Positions 1 through 9,039 of a stretch of DNA of 64,000 nt are shown here, in pieces. Source of the stretch: Pseudomonadota bacterium (GTDB lineage Bacteria; Pseudomonadota; Gammaproteobacteria; Xanthomonadales; Xanthomonadaceae). Each line of letters opens with the position of its first letter. Positions within the stretch are counted from its first letter, which is position 1. Location of the stretch: NCBI GenBank assembly GCA_018240435.1, contig JAFEFT010000013.1:1-64000 (forward strand), written 5' to 3'. A model generated the notes under the pieces. The model was not told the DNA's origin. It was given only the letters and a program-made list of their open reading frames with translations, and did no database searches. A program made the translations under genes and the position numbers.

Positions 1-12
1 TCCTGCGCACAC

Positions 13-113
13 TGTCAAAGATCATGGCCTCGCAAGACCAACCCCGTCACCAGGGCGCTGCGCGTTTCGCGTCAGCGAGCCGCACACTATACAGCCTTCC
101 GGAAAAACGTCAA
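13..113 (-). promoter_or_regulatory. Putative rRNA-operon promoter and boxA leader, reading leftward out of the window
   Basis: On the minus strand there is a sigma70-type promoter: -35 TTGACG (108–113), a 16-bp spacer, and -10 TATAGT (86–91). About 60 bp downstream is TGATCTTTGACA (13–24), which resembles the boxA antitermination element of rRNA leaders (E. coli TGCTCTTTAACA). A strong promoter, an uncoding leader and boxA together suggest that a 16S–23S–5S operon starts just left of position 1. The rRNA itself is outside the window, so this is inference from the leader only. Confidence 0.55.
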
Positions 114-244
114 CACCTTCATCACCTGCGCCATGCACTCCCCGAAACGACACATCCGCAACACCCGCGCCAGCGTCGGTCGACCGCCTTGACAGCGGCA
201 ACCGGCTGGCCGAAGGTCATCACTGCCCATCGACCGGATCACCC

Positions 245-763
245 ATGCGCCATGTCACTTGCACTTTCGTCGTCGCCCTCGCGCTTGCGCCGCTGCTGGG
301 CATGATCGCTGTCGCTCAGGCTCAGGGCGGCGAAGATGCCTATTCGATCACGCCCATGGCGTCGTCGTGGGTTCAGCTCGGCGGCCATCGCTTCAGCGTC
401 GAAATCGCGCAGACCGACGCCCAGCGCGCGCGCGGATTGATGTTCCGCGACCACATGGACGCCGGCCACGGCATGTTGTTCATCCACGACGGGCAGCGCC
501 CGCTCGCGTACTGGATGAAGAACACGCACATCGCCCTGGACATCTTCTATTTCGATGCCAACCGGCATCTGGTGTCCGTGGCGAAGAACACGCCGGCCTG
601 CGATCTTGGCAACATGTGTCCGCCCTATCGCAGCGAGGGCCCGGCCAAGTACGTGCTCGAACTCAACGCCGGTATCGCCGATCGTCTGCACACGAAGAAG
701 GGCGACACGCTGAGCTTCGGCCCGGGCATTCCCGCTGCACCGGCACCCACCAGCCCGCCTTGA
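245..763 (+). CDS. DUF192 family secreted protein
   Basis: This 172-residue protein has an N-terminal signal peptide (hydrophobic residues about 8–26, ending AQAQG). A single DUF192 domain follows at about 45–155, recognisable by AQRARGLMFRD and then YWMKNTHIALDIFYF with a conserved downstream Cys. DUF192 proteins are small exported beta-rich proteins of unknown biochemical role. The Pro/Ala-rich C-terminus (PAAPAPTSPP) is probably an unstructured tail. The gene is followed after 35 bp by the SirB1-like gene on the same strand. Family assignment is firm; function is unknown. The start is the first ATG of the signal peptide, with only a weak ribosome-binding site. Confidence 0.85.
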   Translation: MRHVTCTFVVALALAPLLGMIAVAQAQGGEDAYSITPMASSWVQLGGHRFSVEIAQTDAQRARGLMFRDHMDAGHGMLFIHDGQRPLAYWMKNTHIALDIFYFDANRHLVSVAKNTPACDLGNMCPPYRSEGPAKYVLELNAGIADRLHTKKGDTLSFGPGIPAAPAPTSPP

Positions 764-798
764 GCGGATACCTTGAGCGGACACGTCAACAGCCCCAT

Positions 799-1668
799 AT
801 GAGCGGCATGACCGATCACACTGCCACCGCCCGCACCGAGCTGCCGACGTGGGATTCACTGGCGGCGATGGACGACGATGCGCTGCCGCTGCTCGGCACC
901 GCGCTGCTGATTGCCCGTGACGAATACCCGGATCTTCGCCCCGAACCCTACGACGCGCTGCTGCACGGTTACGTGGCCGCATTGCGCGAGCCGGTGACGA
1001 CGCAGGAATCGGTGCCGGCGAAGATGGCGGTGGTCAATCGTTACCTGTTCGACGAAGTCGGGTTCGACGGCGATCGCGAGACCTTCAGCGACCCGCGCAA
1101 CAGCTATCTCAACGACGTCTTCGACCGCAAACTCGGCATTCCGCTGTCGCTGGCGCTGGTGCAGATGGAGATCGCCCGACGGCTCGACCTGCCTCTCGAT
1201 GGCGTGTCGTTCCCGGGCCACTTTCTCGTGCGCCTGCCGGTCGACGACGGCATCCTGGTGATGGATCCGTTCAACAAAGGCCGCTCGCTCAGCGCCGACG
1301 AATTGCGCGAGCGCGCCAGCGCGCATTGCGGCGGCCAGTCGCCCGACGACGCCGAACTGCTGCACATCCTCGCGCCGGCATCGCATCGCACGATCCTGCT
1401 GCGCATGCTGCGCAATCTGAAGACGCTCTACGTCGAGCGCAACGACTGGGAACGCGTGGCGCGTTCGGCCGATCGCTTGCTGAAGCTCGCCCCGAACATG
1501 GGCGAGGAAGTGCGCGATCGCGGCCTGGCCTACCTCAAACTCGGCCACATCGAAGGCGCGCGCGAGGACTTGAGCCGCTACCTGCAAGTGCTGCCGGAAG
1601 CGTCCGATGTCGACACCGTGCACTCGCTGCTGGTCGAGGCGACCGGGCAGGCCAAGCGCCTGCATTGA
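799..1668 (+). CDS. SirB1-like transglutaminase/TPR protein
   Basis: The 289-residue product matches the SirB1 family. It has an inactive-looking transglutaminase-like core (about 60–190, including YLNDVFDRKLGIPLSLALVQ and GVSFPGHFLVRL) followed by a short TPR-like helical tail (about 205–285). The family is widespread in Proteobacteria and its role is undefined; members often lie near prfA/prmC or tRNA genes. The open frame continues upstream through the DUF192 gene, but the homologous part begins after the ATG at 799. An ATG at 808 is an equally possible start and the ribosome-binding site does not decide between them. Confidence 0.85.
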   Translation: MSGMTDHTATARTELPTWDSLAAMDDDALPLLGTALLIARDEYPDLRPEPYDALLHGYVAALREPVTTQESVPAKMAVVNRYLFDEVGFDGDRETFSDPRNSYLNDVFDRKLGIPLSLALVQMEIARRLDLPLDGVSFPGHFLVRLPVDDGILVMDPFNKGRSLSADELRERASAHCGGQSPDDAELLHILAPASHRTILLRMLRNLKTLYVERNDWERVARSADRLLKLAPNMGEEVRDRGLAYLKLGHIEGAREDLSRYLQVLPEASDVDTVHSLLVEATGQAKRLH

Positions 1669-1704
1669 TCGCGCCACGGCTGCGCCATGGCGCCGCCATC
1701 GCGA

Positions 1705-1914
1705 TCAAGCGACCGGCATCATCTCGAAGTCGTCCTTGGTGACGCCGCAGTCCGGGCAGCACCAGGTTTCGGGCACGTCTTCCCAGCGCGTGCCCGGCGC
1801 GATGCCTTCTTCCGGCAGGCCCTGCTCTTCGTCGTAGATGAACCCGCACACCACGCACATCCATGTGCGATAGGCCGTGCTGGCCGGCGCGGGAACGGAA
1901 GCGGAAACGCTCAT
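1705..1914 (-). CDS. Rubredoxin
   Basis: This 69-residue one-iron electron carrier has two CxxC knuckles, C20-VV-C23 and C53-PD-C56, which ligate Fe(III). The rubredoxin signature WEDVPETWCCPDCG lies around the second pair. The N-terminal 15 residues are Ala/Ser-rich and extend beyond the usual 54-residue fold. It probably shuttles electrons from a reductase to an oxygenase or to peroxide/oxygen-reducing proteins; the partner is not encoded here. It is divergent from thiE (68 bp between starts), a pairing common in gammaproteobacteria. A longer upstream frame exists but only the part from this ATG resembles rubredoxin. Confidence 0.93.
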   Translation of the reverse strand: MSVSASVPAPASTAYRTWMCVVCGFIYDEEQGLPEEGIAPGTRWEDVPETWCCPDCGVTKDDFEMMPVA

Positions 1915-1982
1915 GTCAGTGGCTTCACATGCGAAACTATCCACTGGATTTTCGCATTTTGCAGCGACGGGGGGAAGCGATC

Positions 1983-2615
1983 ATGCACAAGCAACCGCTG
2001 CGACGAGGCCTGTACGCGATCACCCCCGAAGAACCGGACACCCGCCGTCTGCTCGCGCGCGTCGGCGCCGTGCTCGAACAGGGCATCGCCCTGTTGCAAT
2101 ACCGCAGCAAGGGCGGTGATGCCACGTTGCGAACCGAGCAGGCGCTGGGCCTGAAGCTGATCTGCCTGCCCTACGACGTGCCGCTGATCGTCAACGACGA
2201 CATCGCGCTGGCGCGAGCCATCCAGGCCGATGGCGTGCATCTGGGTGCAGGTGACGGACAGGTCGCCGCCGCGCGCGAGGAACTGGGCGATCGCGCGATC
2301 ATCGGTGTCACCTGCCATGCCGATCTCGAGCGCGCCCGCGCGGCAAAAGTCCAGGGTGCGGATTACCTCGCGTTCGGCGCCTTCCATCCCAGCCCGAGCA
2401 AGCCCGACGCCACCCTCGCCGACCCTTCGGTTCTGCGCGAAGCGAAGGCGCTGGGCTTGCCGCTGGCCGCCATCGGCGGCATCGCGCCGAAGCATGTAAA
2501 CACGTTGCGCGATGCTGGCGCTGATCTGATCGCGGTGATTTCCGGGCTGTGGTCCGCCCGCGATCCATCGCAAGCCGCGCGCGCCTACATCGACGCCTTC
2601 GGATCCGAGGATTGA
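1983..2615 (+). CDS. thiE: Thiamine-phosphate synthase ThiE
   Basis: This 210-residue TIM-barrel enzyme condenses HMP-PP with the carboxylated thiazole phosphate to give thiamine monophosphate. Family motifs are visible: LQYRSK near the N-terminus (pyrophosphate/HMP binding), [20 protein letters not shown] and the C-terminal AIGGIAP loop. The start ATG at 1983 has a strong GGGGGAAG ribosome-binding site. It is followed within 5 bp by hemL, implying co-transcription. I see no TPP riboswitch in the short leader shared with the divergent rubredoxin gene. Confidence 0.95.
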   Translation: MHKQPLRRGLYAITPEEPDTRRLLARVGAVLEQGIALLQYRSKGGDATLRTEQALGLKLICLPYDVPLIVNDDIALARAIQADGVHLGAGDGQVAAAREELGDRAIIGVTCHADLERARAAKVQGADYLAFGAFHPSPSKPDATLADPSVLREAKALGLPLAAIGGIAPKHVNTLRDAGADLIAVISGLWSARDPSQAARAYIDAFGSED

Positions 2616-2620
2616 GCTTC

Positions 2621-3910
2621 ATGACGAGCAACCACGAACTCTTCCAACGCGCCACGCAGTTGCTTCCCGGCGGCGTCAATTCGCCGGTGCGCGCCTTCCG
2701 CTCGGTCGGCGGCGAACCCTTCTTCGCGCAGCGCGCGCAAGGCGCGTATCTGTGGGACGTCGAAGGCAAGCGCTACATCGATTACGTCGGCTCGTGGGGG
2801 CCGATGATCGCCGGCCACGCGCATCCGCAGGTGCTCGACGCGGTGGCGAAGGTGATGCGCGATGGCCTGTCGTTCGGCGTGCCCAACCCGCTGGAAGTGA
2901 CGATGGCCGAAACCATCGCGCGCCTCGTGCCATCGGTCGAGATGGTGCGCATGGTCAACTCCGGCACCGAGGCGACGTTGTCGGCGATCCGCCTCGCGCG
3001 CGGCGCGACCGGGCGCGCGCGCATCGTCAAGTTCGAGGGCTGCTACCACGGCCACGGCGACTCGTTTCTCGTGAAGGCCGGCTCGGGCGCGCTCACCTTC
3101 GGCCTGCCCGATTCGCCCGGCGTGCCCAAGGCGCTGGCCGATCTCACGCTCACCCTGCCCTACAACGATTTCGACGCAGCGAGTGCATTGTTCGATGCCG
3201 TCGGCGGCGACATCGCCGCGCTCATCATCGAACCCGTCGTCGGCAACGCGAATTGCATTCCGCCGCGCGACGGCTATCTGCACCACCTGCGCGAGCTGTG
3301 CACGCGGCATGGCGCGGTGCTGATCTTCGACGAGGTGATGACCGGCTTTCGCGTCGCCCTCGGCGGCGCGCAGGCGCTGTACGGCGTGACGCCCGACCTC
3401 ACCACCTTCGGCAAGATCATTGGCGGCGGCATGCCGGTCGGCGCTTATGGTGGCCGCCGCGATTTGATGCAGCAGATCGCGCCTTGCGGCCCGATCTACC
3501 AGGCCGGCACGCTGTCCGGCAATCCAGTGGCGATGGCGGCGGGGCTGGCGACGTTGGAGCTGATCCAGCAACCCGGCTTCCACGACGAACTGGGTCGCAA
3601 GACCCGCCTGCTCACCGACGGCCTGCGCGCGATGGCGATCGAGGCCGGCGTACCGCTTTCGACCAACCGCGTCTGCGGCATGTTCGGCTTGTTCTTCACC
3701 GACGTCGAGGCGGACAGCTACGCCAAGGCAGCCGCCTGCGACGTGGCGATGTTCCGCCGCTTCTTCCACGCCATGCTCGCGCGCGGCGTGTATCTGGCAC
3801 CGTCGGCGTTCGAAGCCGGCTTCATTTCATCGGCCCACAGCGAGGACGACATCGCGGCGACACTGCAAGCGGCGCGGGAGAGTTTTGCCGAGTGCGCAGG
3901 TAACGGATGA
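2621..3910 (+). CDS. hemL: Glutamate-1-semialdehyde 2,1-aminomutase
   Basis: This 429-residue PLP enzyme converts glutamate-1-semialdehyde to 5-aminolevulinate in the C5 heme pathway. The PLP-binding lysine is K265 in [17 protein letters not shown], the same number as in E. coli. The cofactor-binding segments [16 protein letters not shown] and [11 protein letters not shown] are intact, as is the N-terminal [11 protein letters not shown] gate. Length is typical. The gene lies 5 bp behind thiE and converges on the SDR gene with only 6 bp between stop codons, so little room remains for separate terminators. Confidence 0.97.
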   Translation: MTSNHELFQRATQLLPGGVNSPVRAFRSVGGEPFFAQRAQGAYLWDVEGKRYIDYVGSWGPMIAGHAHPQVLDAVAKVMRDGLSFGVPNPLEVTMAETIARLVPSVEMVRMVNSGTEATLSAIRLARGATGRARIVKFEGCYHGHGDSFLVKAGSGALTFGLPDSPGVPKALADLTLTLPYNDFDAASALFDAVGGDIAALIIEPVVGNANCIPPRDGYLHHLRELCTRHGAVLIFDEVMTGFRVALGGAQALYGVTPDLTTFGKIIGGGMPVGAYGGRRDLMQQIAPCGPIYQAGTLSGNPVAMAAGLATLELIQQPGFHDELGRKTRLLTDGLRAMAIEAGVPLSTNRVCGMFGLFFTDVEADSYAKAAACDVAMFRRFFHAMLARGVYLAPSAFEAGFISSAHSEDDIAATLQAARESFAECAGNG

Positions 3911-3916
3911 GCCGAT

Positions 3917-4735
3917 TCAATCGAGAAACAGGTCGGTCAACAACGGCTGCGATGGATCGACCGCGTAACTGGAAAAATCCGTCGTGCCGCGTTCGCGCAG
4001 GATGTCCTCGTCGATCACGAATCGCCCGCACACTTCGCGCGATGGCGTGGTCAGGATCGCGTGCGCGGCATCGGCGAGGATCGCCGGCGTGCGGCACTGC
4101 GCGGGCGACACGCCGGGGATCATGTTGATCGCGTCGGTGGCGATCACCGTGCGCGGCCACAGCGCGTTGACGGCCACGCCGCGCGGGCCGAACTCGGCGG
4201 CGAGGCCGAGGGTGACGAAACTCATGCCCATCTTCGCCAGCGTGTAACCGGTGTGCTGGCCCCACCATTTCGGATCGAGCGATGGCGGCGGTGCCAAGGT
4301 GAGGATGTGCGGATTGGCCGCGTGCAACAGATGCGGCAAGCAGGCTTGCGAACACAGGAAGGTGCCGCGCGCGTTGACCTGCTGCATCAGGTCGAAACGC
4401 TTGATCGGCGTGTCCAGCGTGCCGCGCAGCCAGATCGCGCTGGCATTGTTGACGAGGATGTCGATGCCGCCGAAGGTCGCCACGGTTTGCGCGACCGCGG
4501 CGCGCACCTGATCCTCTTCACGGATGTCGCACTGGATGGCGAGCGCGCGACCGCCGGTTTCCTCGATGGCCTTGGCGGCGGTGTGGATCGTGCCCGGCAG
4601 CTTCGGATTCGGCACGCTCGACTTGGCGGCGACGACGACGTTGGCGCCATCGCGCGCGGCGCGCAAGCCGATCGCCAAACCGATGCCGCGTGAAGCGCCG
4701 GTGATGAACAAGGTCTTGCCGCGCAGGTCGGTCAT
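3917..4735 (-). CDS. SDR family oxidoreductase (HSDL2-like)
   Basis: This 272-residue classical short-chain dehydrogenase has the Rossmann motif TGASRGIGLAIG (residues 13–24), NNASAI, and a catalytic tyrosine region at GYTLAKMGMS (YxxxK-like). The loop KSSVPNPKLPGTIHTAAKAI after beta-2 is typical of the subgroup that includes hydroxysteroid-dehydrogenase-like protein 2. Substrate cannot be told from sequence. It stands alone on the minus strand between hemL and mpl. Confidence 0.88.
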   Translation of the reverse strand: MTDLRGKTLFITGASRGIGLAIGLRAARDGANVVVAAKSSVPNPKLPGTIHTAAKAIEETGGRALAIQCDIREEDQVRAAVAQTVATFGGIDILVNNASAIWLRGTLDTPIKRFDLMQQVNARGTFLCSQACLPHLLHAANPHILTLAPPPSLDPKWWGQHTGYTLAKMGMSFVTLGLAAEFGPRGVAVNALWPRTVIATDAINMIPGVSPAQCRTPAILADAAHAILTTPSREVCGRFVIDEDILRERGTTDFSSYAVDPSQPLLTDLFLD

Positions 4736-4850
4736 GGCGTGCTCCGGTTCGGGATCAGGCCGTCAGTGTAGGCCAACGCGGCCGCGATCCACTTTCACCA
4801 TCGTCCGCATTCGCGTACACGATGGTGCCATTCGAATGCGTCGCCGCCGA

Positions 4851-6209
4851 TCAGCCCTGCAACGCCGCCAGAAAGCGCCGCGGCGCGTCTTCGAAGCCGC
4901 CGTTGGACATGAACACGACGTGGTCGCCATCACGGGTCGATTGCAAGAGTTGCGCGATCAATTCATCCACCGTCGGCGTCGCCACGCCCTGCCCGCGCAA
5001 GCCGGCGATCACCTTGCCGGCGTCCCACGGCAACTCGGCGCGACGCAGGAACACGACGGCATCGGCATCGGCCAGCGAGGGCGCGATCTGCTCGGCATGC
5101 GCGCCCAGTCGCATCGAATTGCTGCGCGGCTCCATCGCCGCGACGATGCGCGCGCCGCCGACCTTGGCGCGCAGTCCCGCGAGCGTGGTGGCGATCGCGG
5201 TCGGGTGATGCGCAAAGTCGTCGTAGACGGTGATGCCGCGCGCGCTGCCGAGCACTTCCAGCCGCCGCTTGACGCTGCGGAACGTGGCCAGTGCCGTGAC
5301 CGCCTGCGCCGGTTCGACACCGACGGCATGCGCGGCCGCAATCGCCGCCAGCGCATTCATCACGTTGTGCGCGCCGAGCAGGCTCCAGTCGACAATGCCA
5401 ACTTCGCTGCCGCGATGGCGCACCGCGAAGCGCGAGCCATCGGCCACGAGCAGGCGTGGCGTCCACTCGCAATCGCCACTCATCGCGAAGCGCTCGACCG
5501 GCGTCCAGCAGCCCATCGCCAGCACTTCCGCCAGGCGCGCATCCTCACCGTTGACGATGAGCTTTCCGTTGCCCGGAACCGTGCGCACCAAGTGATGAAA
5601 CTGGCGCTGGATCGCGGCGATGTCAGGGAAGATATCGGCGTGGTCGTATTCCAGATTATTGAGAATCGCCACCCGCGGCCGGTAGTGGACGAACTTGCTG
5701 CGCTTGTCGAAGAACGCGGTGTCGTATTCGTCCGCCTCGACGACGAACTCCGCACCGACGCCGCGACGCGCCGAGACGCCGAAGTTCTCCGGCACGCCGC
5801 CCACCAGAAAGCCCGGCTCGCGACCGGCGGATTCGAGGATCCACGCCAGCATCGAGGTGGTGGTGGTCTTGCCGTGGGTGCCGGCCACCGCCAGCGTGGT
5901 GCGCCCCGGCAGCACCTGCTCGGCCAGCCACTGCGCGCCGGAGGTGTAGGCGATGCCGGCATCGAGTACGTGTTCAACCGCCGGGTTGCCGCGCGAGAGC
6001 GCATTGCCGACCACCACGACATCGGTATCGGCGGCGATGTTCGCTGCCGAATAGCCTTGTGCCAGCGCAATGCCAAGGGCTTCGAGCTGGGTGGACATCG
6101 GCGGGTAAATGTTGGCGTCGCTGCCGGCGACCGCGTGGCCGAGTTCGCGCGCCAGCGCCGCCACGCCGCCCATGAAAGTGCCGGCGATGCCGAGGATGTG
6201 GAGTTTCAA
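4851..6209 (-). CDS. mpl: UDP-MurNAc:L-Ala-gamma-D-Glu-meso-DAP ligase
   Basis: This 452-residue Mur ligase attaches the recycled tripeptide to UDP-MurNAc in murein recycling. The N-terminal MurC-like segment reads HILGIAGTFMGGVAALAR, which separates Mpl from MurC. The ATP P-loop GTHGKTTTTS, the DEYDTAFFDKRSKF segment and the C-terminal domain with YDDFAHHPTAI are all present. The start appears to be TTG (6207–6209), since the conserved N-terminus begins directly there. It ends 115 bp from the SDR start and is downstream of adk, separated by a region containing a 7-bp tandem repeat. Confidence 0.95.
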   Translation of the reverse strand: MKLHILGIAGTFMGGVAALARELGHAVAGSDANIYPPMSTQLEALGIALAQGYSAANIAADTDVVVVGNALSRGNPAVEHVLDAGIAYTSGAQWLAEQVLPGRTTLAVAGTHGKTTTTSMLAWILESAGREPGFLVGGVPENFGVSARRGVGAEFVVEADEYDTAFFDKRSKFVHYRPRVAILNNLEYDHADIFPDIAAIQRQFHHLVRTVPGNGKLIVNGEDARLAEVLAMGCWTPVERFAMSGDCEWTPRLLVADGSRFAVRHRGSEVGIVDWSLLGAHNVMNALAAIAAAHAVGVEPAQAVTALATFRSVKRRLEVLGSARGITVYDDFAHHPTAIATTLAGLRAKVGGARIVAAMEPRSNSMRLGAHAEQIAPSLADADAVVFLRRAELPWDAGKVIAGLRGQGVATPTVDELIAQLLQSTRDGDHVVFMSNGGFEDAPRRFLAALQG

Positions 6210-6301
6210 GGGGAAAGCCTGCTGATTCGGGAGCGGCCCGAATTATGCGGGCATCCAGAGGACGGATGACAGAGGTCAGAAGGCGGTCAGCACACCGAGG
6301 C

Positions 6302-6336
6302 GATTCCCGATTCCCGATTCCCGATTCCCGATTCCC
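6302..6336. repeat. Five perfect tandem copies of GATTCCC
   Basis: GATTCCC is repeated five times without mismatch, and the array comes within 3 bp of the adk stop codon (TCA at 6340–6342). On the adk coding strand the unit reads GGGAATC. Just outside, near 6266–6285, is a GACAGAGG(T)CAG segment resembling the CTCTGTC/GACAGAG repeats found elsewhere in the window. The array sits in the adk–mpl spacer. Confidence 0.95.
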
Positions 6337-6339
6337 GAA

Positions 6340-6912
6340 TCAAGCGTACCGGCTATCCAGCGCCTCGACGACCCGCGCGAAGACCTCTTCCAGTGCGCCA
6401 ACGCCATCGACGGCGGTGAGCTTTTGCTGGTGGCGGTAGTAGTCGATCACCGGCGCGGTCTGTTCTTCGTAAACCTGCAGGCGCTTGCGCACCGATTCCG
6501 GGTTGTCGTCGGCGCGGCCTTCGGCCAAAGCGCGGCCGGCGAGGCGGGCGATCAGCAGTTCGGCATCGACATCGAGCTGGATGGCGCGTTCGACCGGCTG
6601 CCCGAGGCGGGCCAGCAGGGCGTCGAGGGCGCTGCACTGGGCGAGGTTGCGCGGGTAGCCGTCGAGGATGTAGCCCGGCCCGGTGTCGCCGCGCGACAGG
6701 CGTTCTTCGAGGATCGACAGCACGATCTCGTCGGACACCAGTTGCCCGGAATCCATCACCGCCTTCGCCTGCAGGCCCAGCGGCGTACCGGCTTTTACTG
6801 CGGCGCGCAGCAATTCGCCGGTGGAGATGTGCGGCACGCCGTAGTGATCGCGCAAAAGCGCGGCCTGGGTGCCCTTGCCGGAGCCCGGCGCGCCGAGTAG
6901 TACCAGTCGCAT
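6340..6912 (-). CDS. adk: Adenylate kinase (short-LID type)
   Basis: This 190-residue kinase interconverts ATP+AMP and 2 ADP. The P-loop GAPGSGKGT is at 7–15, with NMP-binding ISTGELLRAAV and the YILDGYPRNLAQ motif following. At 190 residues it lacks the extended, often zinc-containing LID of the 214-residue E. coli enzyme, as other xanthomonad Adks do. It is divergent from the PPi-phosphofructokinase gene, linking nucleotide and pyrophosphate metabolism by position. Confidence 0.96.
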   Translation of the reverse strand: MRLVLLGAPGSGKGTQAALLRDHYGVPHISTGELLRAAVKAGTPLGLQAKAVMDSGQLVSDEIVLSILEERLSRGDTGPGYILDGYPRNLAQCSALDALLARLGQPVERAIQLDVDAELLIARLAGRALAEGRADDNPESVRKRLQVYEEQTAPVIDYYRHQQKLTAVDGVGALEEVFARVVEALDSRYA

Positions 6913-7072
6913 CGTCGAAATTCCCGAAAGAAAGCATCGTCGGACGAGGCCGATGGTGCGCCCGGGTTGCTACACTCGGGCCGCACCACGACATCGCGGA
7001 CGATGCGGACTGCGTTCACGCTACCCGCAGGCAGCCGCGCAAGTCAAATCAAAGCCGCGGAAGGATCACGCC

Positions 7073-8326
7073 ATGAGCCACGGCAATCTGCTGTACGCGC
7101 AATCGGGCGGCGTGACCGCCGTCATCAACGCCACCGCCTCGGCGGTGATCCACACCGCCCGCTCGCACCGGATCAAGGTGCTGGCCGCGCGCAACGGCAT
7201 CCTTGGCGCGCTGCGCGAGGATCTGATCGACACCTCGCACGAAACCGCCGCCGCCATCCGCGCGCTGGCGCACACGCCGGGCGGCGCGTTCGGATCGTGC
7301 CGCTACAAGCTCAAGGCACCGGAGGTCGACCGCGCACCTTACGAGCGGCTGATCGCGGTGTTTCGTGCCCACGATATCCGCTGGTTCCTCTACAACGGCG
7401 GCAACGATTCGGCCGATACCGCGCTCAAGCTGTCGGCGATCGCCACCGAGTTCGGCTACCCGCTGAGTTGCATCGGGGTGCCGAAAACGGTCGACAACGA
7501 TCTGGTCGTCACCGACTGCTGCCCCGGCTTCGCCTCGGCGGCGAAATACACGGCGGTGTCGGTGCGCGAGGCGGCGCTGGACGTGGCGGCGATGGCCGAC
7601 ACCTCGACCAAGGTGTTCATCTACGAGGCGATGGGGCGCCACGCCGGCTGGCTGGCGGCAGCGGCCGGCATGGCCGGGCACGGGCCGGACGAGGCGCCGC
7701 ACCTGATTCTGTTTCCCGAACGCGCGTTCGATGAAGCGGACTTCCTGGCGCGGGTGCAGGCCACCGTCGCGCGGGTCGGCTGGTGCCTCGTGGTGGCCTC
7801 CGAAGGCGTGCGCGGGCCGGACGGGCGTTTTCTCGCCGAAGCCGGCACCGTCGATGCCTTCGGCCATGCCCAGCTCGGCGGCGTCGCTCCGCATCTGGCG
7901 CAGGTCGTCAAGGACCAGCTCGGCTTCAAGGTGCACTGGACGGTGCCCGATTATTTGCAGCGCTCGGCGCGCCATCTCGCCTCGGCGACCGACCTCAAGC
8001 ACGCGCTCGCCGTCGGCCGCGCCGCCGTGCAGTACGCGCTGGCCGGCCGCAACGCCGTGATGCCGGTGATCCGCCGCATCCGCGACGTGCCGTATCACTG
8101 GAAGATCGTGCCGGCGCCGCTGGCCGATCTGGCCAATCACGAAAAGAAGCTGCCGGAGGATTTCATCCGCGACGACGGCCACGGCATCAGCGCCGTCGCC
8201 CGCCGTTACTTCGCGCCGCTGCTGCGTGGGCAGGCACCGCCGCCGTATCGGCGCGACGGCATCCCGGCTTACGTCACCCTCAAGAACCGGCCGCTGGCGA
8301 AGACGCTGCCGGCGTGGCCGGGCTGA
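7073..8326 (+). CDS. pfp: Pyrophosphate-dependent 6-phosphofructokinase
   Basis: This 417-residue PFK-family enzyme catalyses the reversible phosphorylation of fructose 6-phosphate. Two positions mark PPi rather than ATP as phosphoryl donor. GGND at 109–112 has Asp where ATP enzymes have Gly in GGDG. PKTVDND at 137–143 has Lys in place of the ATP-type Gly (PGTIDND). Substrate motifs IYEAMGRHAGWLA and VVASEGVRG are intact. The start ATG at 7073 follows GGAAGGATCACGCC. Its last 47 bp overlap the convergent secreted-protein gene on the other strand. Confidence 0.92.
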   Translation: MSHGNLLYAQSGGVTAVINATASAVIHTARSHRIKVLAARNGILGALREDLIDTSHETAAAIRALAHTPGGAFGSCRYKLKAPEVDRAPYERLIAVFRAHDIRWFLYNGGNDSADTALKLSAIATEFGYPLSCIGVPKTVDNDLVVTDCCPGFASAAKYTAVSVREAALDVAAMADTSTKVFIYEAMGRHAGWLAAAAGMAGHGPDEAPHLILFPERAFDEADFLARVQATVARVGWCLVVASEGVRGPDGRFLAEAGTVDAFGHAQLGGVAPHLAQVVKDQLGFKVHWTVPDYLQRSARHLASATDLKHALAVGRAAVQYALAGRNAVMPVIRRIRDVPYHWKIVPAPLADLANHEKKLPEDFIRDDGHGISAVARRYFAPLLRGQAPPPYRRDGIPAYVTLKNRPLAKTLPAWPG

Positions 8327-8837
8327 GCTTCGGGGCGGTCTTGCAGGCGGCCGACCATGCCAGTTTGGCCGTGAACATCGGCACAGCGGCGGCGGCCTGC
8401 GGCTTGTCCAGATACAGCCGCGCCCGGCCCTGCGCATCGAGCGCCGGCGGCGCCGTCGTCCCTGCCTTGCGCCAGATTTCCACGGTCGCCACGCAGGCCG
8501 GCTGATCGGCGCGCGGCACCTCGATGCGATCGTTGAGCAGCCAGTGCCCGGCCAGCGACGGCGGCGGCTGCAGGCGCGCCGCATCGACATAGGCCGCGCG
8601 CCGTACGCACGGATCGCGCGGCAACACCTCGATGCGATATGGCTCGACCGGGTCACCGGTATACAGGCCCTCGATCAGCACGCAGGCCTCGGGGATGCTG
8701 CGCAGCGAATGCAGCATGCCGATCGCCTGCGGCGTCGTGCTGCCCGGCGGCCGGGCAATTTCCGGCGCGGGCGCGGCGACGGCGACCGTCGCCGCGGTGC
8801 AGGCCAACAGGGCGAACAACGTCCGGATGGGGAACAT
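8280..8837 (-). CDS. Hypothetical secreted protein
   Basis: This 185-residue protein starts with a clear signal peptide (hydrophobic residues about 5–20, ending VAVAAPA). Four mature-region cysteines (EACVLIEG, RDPCVRR, PACVATV, SAACKTA) could form two disulfides in the periplasm. The C-terminal PATPAASSPAAGS is low complexity and overlaps the 3' end of pfp. I do not recognise a domain. It is divergent from the CsgG-like gene, about 200 bp apart, so the two may share a regulatory region. The reading frame is open far upstream, but only this start gives a signal peptide. Confidence 0.6.
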   Translation of the reverse strand: MFPIRTLFALLACTAATVAVAAPAPEIARPPGSTTPQAIGMLHSLRSIPEACVLIEGLYTGDPVEPYRIEVLPRDPCVRRAAYVDAARLQPPPSLAGHWLLNDRIEVPRADQPACVATVEIWRKAGTTAPPALDAQGRARLYLDKPQAAAAVPMFTAKLAWSAACKTAPKLSPATPAASSPAAGS

Positions 8838-9039
8838 TTCACCGTTTCCATGAGGCTGGGATCGACAGGTTGCCACAACCCCACGTGGCCGCGGCAACGA
8901 CCACTCACCCGCGCCCATGCACGGTTCAGCGTTTGCGGAGAATTCCTTTGCGATCATCATGATATGCTGAGCGGCCCAGCGCCTGCGCACGCGCATCACC
9001 CGCCATCCCATTTCCACCTGCTCATCCGGAGAATCCTCG

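Noticed and set aside
259-798. A 180-codon N-terminal extension of the SirB1-like protein
   Set aside because: It overlaps the DUF192 gene in another frame and has shadow composition; family homology starts at 799.
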